DNA of 64,000 nucleotides from Onchocerca volvulus (lineage: Eukaryota > Nematoda > Chromadorea > Rhabditida > Onchocercidae): contig HG738137.1 in NCBI GenBank assembly GCA_000499405.2, positions 20,856,603-20,920,602 on the forward strand, written 5' to 3'. The first letter of the stretch is position 1. The number at the start of each line of letters is the position of its first letter. The position numbers and the translations under genes are program-made. The notes below the pieces were generated by a model. The model was not told the origin of the DNA, ran no database searches, and saw only the letters and a program-made list of their open reading frames with translations. This document shows positions 55,292 through 64,000 of the stretch, in pieces.

Positions 55292-55531
55292 TTAATTTAC
55301 AGCCAGAAACTCTTTTCCATCTAACCATTCTATTTTGTTGCCTATTATGTATTTGTTAGGATCCATCTTTTCTCCTCTGTCAATTCCTCCAAGTTCTTTT
55401 ACAATTTCAACCGGCTCTAAATTCTCAATGAAGCAAATCCCTTCAACTAATGCATTTTGTACCTCCTTACTATTTAGTCGATAACTTGGCGAATCTTTCA
55501 GATGTTTTCTATATATAATTTTTACTCCCAA
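55292..55531 (-). pseudogene. fragment of a bacterial-type GltD (glutamate synthase small chain/FAD-NAD(P) oxidoreductase) gene
   Basis: The minus strand is open for 80 codons ending in TAA (55292). It starts GVKIIYRKHLKDSPSYRLNS, then KEVQNALVEGICFIENLEPV. This follows the second strand of the NAD(P)-binding subdomain in GltD/dihydropyrimidine-dehydrogenase-type enzymes: hhhYRR/K..., a Pro near +6, E-V-x-x-A-x-x-E-G-[IV]-x-F and x-P-x-x-I. The C-terminal part (IGNKIEWLDGKEFLAV) fits the strand before the conserved hydrophobic-AxG segment, which is absent. There is no upstream FAD-binding half and no ATG; the frame begins after a TAA at 55540-55550. A stand-alone 70-residue slice cannot fold as the enzyme. 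The wording is closer to Rickettsiales-type proteins than to animal DPYD, so a Wolbachia-derived nuclear insertion is the leading idea; a broken host exon is the alternative. Confidence 0.45.
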
Positions 55532-58093
55532 AGTTCTACATTAACTCCAATATTTTTGCTTCTCTACCTTTTTTTTTTTCTAATTTGTACCTTCCGAAGG
55601 CGAAGTTGTCAGATATAAATGTGACTAACCTCTGTCTATTCCACAGAATAATTGTTTGTTTACATTATTAAAAGTGAATAATTACTGATAATTACTACTG
55701 TTGTCAAAAAAATGATTTTCTCACGATTATAGTCCAAAAAATTTCTTTCAATTAGGTAAGTATTTACTTTATGGACTATAACCGTAAGTTTAAACGGAAG
55801 ATCCATTTTTTGCTTCCAATATATCTACTACTTTTAAATAAGTAAATATTCTGAATAAGATGTTTGAAGTATCAAATGTTCACTTACTGAAACCCAAGAT
55901 TTCCAAATAAATTACAGCAGCCCAACATCCTCCTCAACCGATTTATGAGTCAGGAACAAACTTACGAAGATTTATCAGCAGTTATAAAAAACACTCTTGC
56001 AGAGATAATCTATCAGTAAGATTAAAGGATCACAATGATATAAACTTCAATTTATCAAAATGGTTTCATTGAAGTTCGAGCTTCAAAAAAAAAAAAAAAA
56101 AAGAGAAAGGATAAGAAATGAACAGCTGGTATTCAATAAGCGACAAGCTTAAAAGAAAAAAAAATTTTTTTTTTTCAAGTTTGTCTCATTTGATTACAGT
56201 TTTGGTTCAAATATGGTCAGGAAATGTTATAAAACCAAATCAATCTAAGAAAGCATAATCTAAAATTTACATCAAAATGCAATTCATACTCTCCTTTAAC
56301 TGAGAAGCAAGGCTTGAATTTGGGAAATCAAAGAGAGTAAAACTGAGGTCATAGATGGAACTCTCGTATATTTTTCTTCTTCTCTGTCCCAATATCATTT
56401 TCTCAGCTATGTCCATCAATATGGATTTTAACAGCCACCAAACTTCAGTTTCTTTATGCCTTCAATTGTGATAATGTGATATGTCATTATCTCTCATTAT
56501 TCTGATTGAATCTCTAATACGATTAACCATTAGTTGATTGCTGCGAAAATAAAAGATGTAAGTTCCCTGTTCATTTAATTACAAGAAGACGTGCTCATTT
56601 TTCGTCTATTAAAAGATAGTAATTGAGTGAAATAACTATTTGAAGAGTATCGACGACAAAGTTCTTTTCCAACTGTCGAACTCTTCTGTCACGAATCTGC
56701 AATCACCCCACATGGATGATGGCAATAATCGCTCATCTGGTTAGGCAACTATGCTGTCTAGTGAATATGTAAGCAAAAGATTTTCGTTATAAGTAAAAGA
56801 ATAAAGAGACGTCATTTATGAAGGTTTCAGCTTCAATGTCAATTCTTCCAATCTTTCTTCATAATTTTCAGTTATTTCGGAATTGGACTGGAAGATTGAG
56901 ATGAGAATAGTGACAGGGAAATGACAGAGAAGAAAGAATAGGAAAAAGAGGTTGGAAAAATGTAAAGCTAAGAAAGCAGAAAGACAAGAGACACTTGCAG
57001 GTCGTGCAGCCACGGCGTATGCCTGACAGTTCACAATGTTTGTCTACACGCAGCAAAAACTTCTCAATTGCCACCAGGCTGTACCTCTCTTTTGTCTTTG
57101 CATGCTAGATTTCGCGGTTGGCCGACGGCGCGTCAACATTCAGTTTGAAATATTTCATTTGGCGGGAGATGTTATGCATGTTGGTATGATTGGTGGGTTT
57201 CCTGACATCAATATGGTCAGGTCGAGGGGTCATTCTGGGGTCAGTTTGTCGGATTCATTCATCTTATGCATACTGATCTATTATTAGTATATTTATGTGA
57301 GTTTTTTGAGTGGTGAGATGACTCATTGATCTGTTTCCTTTAGGAATGATCTCTATTGCTTTAATTTTCCTTCTTGAAATCCAAAATGATCATGTAAACA
57401 GCGCCATTTTGAGATCATGCATTCAGATTCTTTCTTTGATTAAAAGCGAAGCCAAAATCTGCAAATATTTTGCTGAGAATTTAATTATTAGATAGCTTAA
57501 TTATTCAGGCAAATAGGAATAACATTCATCGATCTTTGCTTAGAATAATCCGTGATGTATAGACCGATAAACTGCACGAATTATTTCTCGACTTTGCATT
57601 ACTATTAGAAATGCAATTTTGGAATTGAACTCAAGTTTTTCCTTTCGTACCGTTTAGAATATTGAATATGGAATTTAGAGTGTTGTATGTGGAAGATTTA
57701 GTACTCTGTTTAATAAAACTTACGCTTCTTTCGCTTCAGTATTAATCGAATTAAAATTCTGTTGCAATTGAGATGATTGATTCTATAAAATACAGTTAAA
57801 GTTTGACACTAAATATATTTGTAAAACCAAGATGAGATCGATATTCCAATTTGTGAAAGCCAGGATCGAAATACTAAGACAAATAGTTAAGCAAAAATTT
57901 TCAAAAAATTTTTGCTTAACTATTTGTCTTTTTTTTTTCCTCAATTTTATTTTGATAGCTGATTTTCATAGCAATAGAGATCGAATAAAAAGTCATTGCA
58001 GTGTGAATAATTAATGAAAAGAAATATTACAACGAATAAATATTATACGCTATTCATGATTTATTTACTGATTTATACTACAGAAAAAAAGTG
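55532..58093. promoter_or_regulatory. spacer between the divergent IRS and multi-pass membrane protein genes
   Basis: The 5' ends of both neighbours face this 2.5 kb, so it should hold two promoters and the missing IRS 5' exon. A short G+C-richer patch at 56990-57250 (GGTTGGCCGACGGCGCGTCA) carries overlapping frames on both strands that I do not trust as genes. A perfect 25-bp-arm hairpin lies at 57877-57929. No TATA box assigned. Confidence 0.4.
57877..57929. repeat. perfect inverted repeat, 25-bp arms, 3-base loop
   Basis: Arms 57877-57901 and 57905-57929 are exact reverse complements around CAA. It lies about 165 bp upstream of the start codon of the multi-pass membrane protein gene. Confidence 0.9.
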
Positions 58094-61000
58094 ATGCTGT
58101 ATGTTGTGGCCGTTCTGGAACTTTATTTATGTTGTATTATTAGATATTATATATTGTCGTGGTGATCTTATATTTTTTTGATGTTTGAGTAATTAACAAT
58201 ATTTGTGTTTAGTTATAATGGAATATTTGTTGGATTCCTATGTATTTCGCTATCTTCCATTTACGATATGTCAAAATACGAAGAAGGATATCGTATCAGT
58301 GGTGATGAAAGTTGTTACAGTTAGTATTTCATCATATTGCTATTTCGTTACATCTATTTTATTTCAGATTTATAAATAGGTCATTCTTCAATTTTGAAAT
58401 TTTCATTATATATCCTAACATTATTCTTAATTAAAGCTTGTAGCGCTTAGTCTTTTAGCAGGTCTTGATTTTCAGTGATGTAAAAAATTTGCTTTTTTTC
58501 CATACAATTTTCGTCGATGATATTTGCCGATTATGAAAAATTCGTCAAAGATAGTTTCCATATGTTTTCAGATTTGTATAAATGTATTTACGGGTTCAAC
58601 TTATATTCATCATTTAATATTTTATTGTGAGTGTTGTAGTTGATATTAATTTTATTAAAACTTCAAATTGGTTAATAATTGCTTAGAAATTTTCACTCTT
58701 GGCCTTTTTTGATACATTTTCCAAATTCAAGAGAGAAATTTTAAAAGATAGAGAAAAAATTTCCTAAACATTTAGATTTTGTATTTTCCAAGGTATTTAC
58801 AGATAGCAGATTGGTTGTGTAAAACTCGGCATTTGCAACCATCGATAGAAAATCATCCGACATTGGTTATATCAGAATTCGTATATTTAATGCTTTTTTT
58901 TTTGTCATTTTTCTGTGGTAATATTTTGTTATATAATTCGCCAAATAAACTGAAATTATGTTTCGAAAAATTTGGGAATTTAAAAAAAAAAACAGTTCAT
59001 AAGCAATAATTTAATGGTTTGATCGTTGTTTTAGTTTGACATTTTTTTACACTTTAACTTATTACTCTCTGATTGAATAATTATTTTAATTAAATGAATT
59101 GAAAACTTCAGCAGTACTGCAAAAAAAAAAAAAAAAAAAGAGAAAAAAACCATTCTATGACAGATAAAATTCCGATATTTTAAGCTCTTCGTAGTGGTTC
59201 ACGTTACGTGTATACATGGATTGGCATTTATTTATTAGCCTTCTTTACTGAAAGTATAAAATTTATCGATGAAAGCATTAATGTTGTATTCTACAGTCAA
59301 ACAATATTAACACTTATGGGAATGCGTATTCCGCTTCATTTATTATGTGGTATTTACCACACATTATTCTACACTTCATATATTATAGTGAAAAGGTAGT
59401 TTTCATGTTTCTTTTATTAGTACAATTCGAGTTCGAATATTGACATGATTTCTGCCTCTGGTTTTAAGTATTTGAATTACTGTTTCTTATTTCTATTCAA
59501 GGCGAAGTTTAATTATATTAGAATAATTATTTGTTTTTTTTACTTTTTTGTAGAATTCATTTGCAATGGTGGGGTGAGGCTGCAGCGAACGGTGTTCTAG
59601 TACTTTTATTGTCGCTGCCATTACAAGTAATGGGTACAAAATTGCTTTGGTGGCAGTGGTATGATGGTGATCCACGTCTTGTAAGCACGTAGGCTTATGA
59701 ATATTTGTATTTTTATAAACAATCATCTCAAATTTTGTCTGTTAAATTAGTCATTAAAAGCACTAGAAAAAGCAGTAATAAAATGCTGTGGTCATTTATA
59801 GAACTATTCCGATGTATGTTTTTGTCATTATTCACTTTTTCAGATTTTATTCCGTACCACTAGTTGTATTGGCATGGTATGCAATGCTGGGCACATCATT
59901 CAATGTCAGTTTATACTTATTTCGAAAAGGATTTCTTCGCGAAAGATATGACTGGAAAAGGTTCTAGAAATTTTCTTGTGTTTTACATTTGTTTATTAGT
60001 AATTTGTTCATGTTTTATCGTTCATAAATTTTAATTTTTTTCCTAGCTAAATAATGTGTCTATATCCTTATATGTGATGATGATGTATGTTAATGATTTT
60101 TTACTCACTAGAAAATATATTACGGATTTATGATTAACCGTTAAATCAAGGCATCTTGTACAAGTAGTCTTATGCGAATCAAGTTGTGCATGTTGCAGAT
60201 TTGAAACTGGAGTTGTCTCGATTTATTAGTGTGAATGTTATACTTTCTAAAAAATAGAGAGAATTTTCAGATTTATTGCTGAATTTTTGTGTGTAGTTGG
60301 TGCAGCTTTGCTTGCTCTTTGCTTTGCTACTTTGCAATACGCAATTTTCTTTCACATCCCACATGATATTTTTCGGGTAAACAAATATTATATTTTTCTT
60401 GTGGTTTTTTTTTTTTTTTTTTTGTTCATCTGAGCTTTAATTTATTAATTACTTCATTATTATCTTTTTTAGATTCATTCCGCTTTTTCATTGGCAGTTC
60501 TTCTCATTATATATGCAGCTATAGCATTGAAAGCATTGCTTAGTTCCAAAATGGAATATGACCTATATAATACAGGTTTAAAATTTACGTTGCACATCAT
60601 ATAGATTTTCTACAAGTTTTAAATAGATGAAACTGTAATCTCACATTGTAAAAATCGCGAAGACTAGAAATAGAAGAAATAAAAATAATTTTATGGAGAA
60701 TTTTCTTAGAAGTTTATATTAATAAGCTTACTGACTTGAGATAAAAATGTGCATAAATCAAGATTTCATCGAGATTAGTCATATTTTTTATTCTGTTATA
60801 TATTTCAGTAAAAAAAGATCAGTTGGTCGAAGTCCGATTGAATAAAAAACATATTTATGTATTGGCTGAACTCTCAGGCATTGTGGCAATTCATTTCTTG
60901 CTTCATATGCTACTGGCAGTGTTTGGTACCCCTGAGAATATCGTTTCAGAAGGTATCTATCAGGCAATCGGTCCGTGTGATGAAGTAGAGCAAATTTTTT

Positions 61001-62084
61001 CACCCTTTGGTTTGGTATGGTTTCAGTTACATATTTCTTATTCATTTATAATCTGTTATAGTTAATCAATTAGCAAAAGCTTAATGAATTTTAATCAGGT
61101 AAAAATTGCAAAGTCATTGTATTTGTACATGCTGAAGTTTTATTGATCTTGCTCGAACCCTTATTCTTTGTTTTCAGATTTTATATCGCAAAAAATATTT
61201 CTGTGTAGAACAACAACAGCAGAAGCTATTCGATTTTCATTGTATTCCCGGTGGACAATTACCGGCGATTGTAGGAAGTGAACTTTTGGAGTACTACGCA
61301 ATCTGTGGTACGAGTTTCGAAGAGCGAACAGAATATGTTGCTTTCATATGGTTAATCTTAACAGATTTATTAAACTTGTAGAAGAGAAAATCTGTATTCA
61401 TTGGGTAGAGACTGAGTGTTTTAGATTAGTAATAATTTAATAAATAAAATAAATTGACAAGAGAAGATATCAAGTTAAACTTTGTTACCAAAACATTTGA
61501 CTTGTAAAGTTTTCGATATCATCCTTATTTATAGGATATATTGTGTTACGGTCCTTTTCATAATCAGTTATGTCACACTTTCTTGTTTAATTAAGGTACC
61601 GTTTTATTCTTTCTAGTTTTTTTTTCTTTTTCTTCTCGATCCAAAGATGATTTCGAAATTTATTTATTTATAAGTATGTTTTTGATTATGATTGGAATGT
61701 TTAAAAATATATATTTACGGGATTCATTGCACTTAGCACTATTTTAAACGCAGTTTATATATTGAATTTGTGCAAACTGATAGTTTTGTTTTACTTTAAA
61801 ATTCCTTATAGTAAAAGCACTTACTCCTATCTTTATAGATCAGTAAACCAACAGCGTGTTCTTACACCAAAATTATGCAGCATAACGATCACAAATATAA
61901 ATTTACATCATCGAAAGACTTAAGCTCATGTGAAGAAAAATTTAAGAATGATGGAATTTTACAGTCAGCTTTGGGTGACATCCAGCTTCGATATAGGTCA
62001 AATGTACTAAATTCCGATAATAAAAGATCACGATTGCCTACACCCACTCGTCTTTCAAGCTCTTTGTCGAAGTCATCAGCATAA
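58094..62084 (+). CDS. large multi-pass membrane protein, nematode DUF7802-like
   Basis: Thirteen exons join in phase: 58094-58158 (or to 58155), 58213-58319, 58572-58626, 58793-58917, 59185-59395, 59554-59688, 59844-59960, 60271-60376, 60473-60575, 60809-61014, 61178-61350, 61535-61595, 61839-62084; about 569 residues. The ATG lies 10 bases after a CTACAG acceptor, fitting trans-splicing. I count about 11 hydrophobic segments, for example YTWIGIYLLAFFTESI, GVLVLLLSLPLQVMGTKLLW, FYSVPLVVLAWYAMLG, FIAEFLCVVGAALLALCF, HSAFSLAVLLIIYAAIALKA and VTVLFIISYVTLSCLI. Landmarks are the WWQWYDGDPRL loop before an FYSVP helix and an FGTPENI...GIYQAIGPCD loop; these match what I recall of DUF7802 proteins, unverified. 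The C-terminal 100 residues are hydrophilic, Ser-rich and basic (SRLPTPTRLSSSLSKSSA), presumably cytoplasmic. Reading through the exon at 61178 instead of splicing at 61350 gives a short form ending at 61381. Function unknown. Confidence 0.85.
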
Positions 62085-62852
62085 CTGCTTGGATAATTAC
62101 TCTGATAATATCAATTTGATGGATTGATGGATTTCGTTAAAATTTATTGGTTTTTTTTTTTAATTTTTTATCAAAAGTTTGAAAAATTGACGACTTTATT
62201 GAAAAAATGAAAAACTTTAATTTAGTCGAAAAATTCCAATGCATACGATTTTATATTATAATGTCTCATTTCCTGTTTCATCATTCTCATGCATTTCTCT
62301 GGAAAAATGATGTTTTCGCAATCTTATTTATTCTGTCTTGAATTCGCCATGCGACTGCCATAGTATATAGCTTCTTTATGCATGTATTGAAACATTTAGT
62401 TTTGTTCATTCACTGGCTATGCACCGTTCCAGGGATATGCGTTATAACTCTGTTTTAATTCTGATATATGATTATCATTTTAGAATTTATCTAAATTTGA
62501 TATTGCTTGCAATAATTTGAAGTAGCTTCATTTTCCGATCTGATTTCAGAAATTGTTCTTTATTTGCACCGTAAATGGCATTTTTTTTTTTTTTTTTTTG
62601 GTGCATTTATATGTTTTTAACTTTTTTTTTTTTAAATCTAGAAGTTGATTTGATAATAGTTTTATTTTGAATAAAGTTTTATTTGTTTCAAATTTTTAAG
62701 CTTGGTTGAGAGATTTTAATTATCTTTTTATTTTTTTTTATTTTTGTGCTGTTAGTCATTTCATTAACTAGTCAATAGTTACAATTGTGTTCGAAATTCA
62801 GTTGTAGTTCTTTTTTCAGTTGTGTGTAGAATTTTAGGTTCTTTCGGATAGC
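62085..62852 (+). other. intergenic region with poly(A) signal and T-rich tract
   Basis: Contains T-runs (62151-62163, 62580-62600, 62620s), an AATAAA at 62670-62675 and, just before the next gene, a GAATTTTAG acceptor ending at 62836. The order poly(A) signal, U-rich tract, acceptor is what a nematode polycistronic junction would show, though 0.77 kb is long for one. Confidence 0.45.
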
Positions 62853-64000
62853 ATGTTGACTGCTATCACTCGAACACAATTATGTTCTAGAAATGGTGCA
62901 GCACTGGTAAGCATTGATTTACATGTAATATATGTTGTAATATAAGGTGCTTTAATGTATGATGCATATTTAGGAAAGTGAGCTATAAAAAGGACATTTG
63001 AAGAAAAGATAGCAAAATTAATAAGGAACCACAAAATTATCGAGTTGCAATGGTAAATAGAAATTTTGCCGTGCAATACTTTCATTCTTTTATGAATTAT
63101 TTTATTGTTTTTGTTTCACTACATTTCCGAAATCTATATTATTAATGATAGAATCTCCCATTATACATTTATCATTATTAAGTTTGGAAAGTATCGAGCT
63201 CGTCTTTTAAATGCGTCTCAAGTACCTGTACTCAACAATATATCTTGGATGATAGGGAAAGAGATTGTTATAATCGATCGCCTTTTAGAATCTGATTACG
63301 AAGTTTCCTTGGTGAGTTTTTTAATTCAATGTTACATTAATGTACGTTTTAAAATGTGATTTATGAAATTTCATCGTAATTTTGTTATAGCTTGCATTAT
63401 ATATTTGAACATTTAAATATTGAAATATGGCGATCACAATAACTATGTGATAAATAAGGAAGAAAAATTCTGTCATGCTGTTGAATATATCCTATTTTAT
63501 CGATTTTAATCTTTAAATTTTTTTAGTGTTCCATTAACTTTAGATAGAAGCAAGCTGCCGTACCATTTTTTATTTGTAAAACTTTTAGTAGAAATAATAT
63601 TTTCATATCCATTTGTTCAGCCTACAGATGAAGAAAAAGAAGATATTTCTCCGAAATTCAAAGATCAAATACAGGATGATGAAGAACGAAGTTCTCTAAA
63701 CAATTCGGAACTTAGTACTTCACCTTTAAAATATGAATTTTTAACGTTATCAAAGTTGCAGGTTTGTTGTTTATTCATCTTTTGATAAAGATGTAATTTG
63801 TAAATGTATTTATGAGAAATTATTGTTCTTGATTCCATTATTAGTATGTAAATTGTTGAAAATCAAATTTGTCATAATTTCTTGCATAAAATTTTTTATA
63901 CTTATGAAATTTATAAGGTTTTTTGTATAAAATTTACTTTCAGACTGTTAGAACTCAGATAATTTTTAGAGTTTTAGATATTGCTGTGTGTAATCCTGAA
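62853..64000 (+). CDS. unrecognised gene, 5' part, possible mitochondrial presequence
   Basis: Four phase-0 exons: 62853-62906, 63183-63311, 63621-63761 and 63944-64000, the last running off the window. The product starts MLTAITRTQLCSRNGAAL then FGKYRARLLNASQVPVLNNI, a stretch rich in Arg, Ser, Ala and Leu without acidic residues, as in mitochondrial targeting peptides. Next come SWMIGKEIVIIDRLLESDYE, a strongly acidic linker (PTDEEKEDISPK...DDEERSS) and LKYEFLTLSKLQTVRTQIIF, predicted helical. The ATG lies 16 bases after a TTTTAG acceptor. I do not recognise the family from these 127 residues. Confidence 0.65.

Noticed and set aside
55768..55806. ATG exon MDLPFKLTVIVHK as first exon of the IRS gene
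   Set aside because: Its GTAAAT donor leaves phase 0, whereas the next exon (55030) needs phase 2; phase 0 would hit a stop at once.

Overview
The window reads as a piece of nuclear genome from a parasitic nematode, most likely a filarial worm (Onchocercidae). The DNA is about 70% A+T with many homopolymer runs. Genes are split into many short exons with GT..TTTCAG-type introns. Several first coding exons start a few bases after an isolated TTTTAG/TTTCAG acceptor, as expected for spliced-leader trans-splicing. The best hits are nematode-type orthologues. I assembled gene models by hand by matching exon phases; no database search was possible, so family names are recognition and not search results.

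Layout. 97-4876 (-): N-terminal part of a cholinesterase-like protein running off the left edge, with its nucleophile-elbow serine replaced by glycine. Its large intron holds a probable BEL/Pao-type solo LTR and a long hairpin-forming minisatellite. About 4.9-21.8 kb is gene-poor: a stop-interrupted coding relic (9195-9480, -), a small two-exon membrane protein (12544-13480, +), a few orphan exon-like blocks, a diverged direct duplication and dispersed repeat copies. 21839-21937 (+) is an isolated exon carrying a HAD-phosphatase motif I. 24169-35765 (+) is a complete 11-exon NR5A (Ftz-F1/NHR-25) nuclear receptor, with a candidate internal first exon at 27825-27870 that would give an isoform lacking the DNA-binding zinc fingers. 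39078-39224 (-) is an orphan exon. 41759-43511 (-) is a complete SnoaL/DUF4440-like NTF2-fold protein. 44835-45662 (-) is a TMEM60-like four-pass protein. 47707-54441 (or 55030) (-) is an insulin receptor substrate homologue (PH + PTB + YxxM). Just upstream of it, 55292-55531 (-) is a short block resembling the bacterial GltD/glutamate-synthase FAD-NAD(P) domain, a candidate Wolbachia-to-nucleus transfer. 58094-62084 (+) is a 13-exon multi-pass membrane protein, followed on the same strand by an unrecognised gene (62853 to the right edge) with a possible mitochondrial presequence.

How they fit together: NHR-25 (moulting, epidermal and gonadal transcription factor) and the IRS adaptor (insulin/PI3K signalling) are both growth and development regulators, but nothing here shows they are co-regulated. 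The last two plus-strand genes lie 0.77 kb apart and could be co-transcribed. The rest looks like independent genes separated by repeat-rich spacers, in which I found three near-perfect or perfect hairpins (19022-19077, 30138-30220, 57877-57929).
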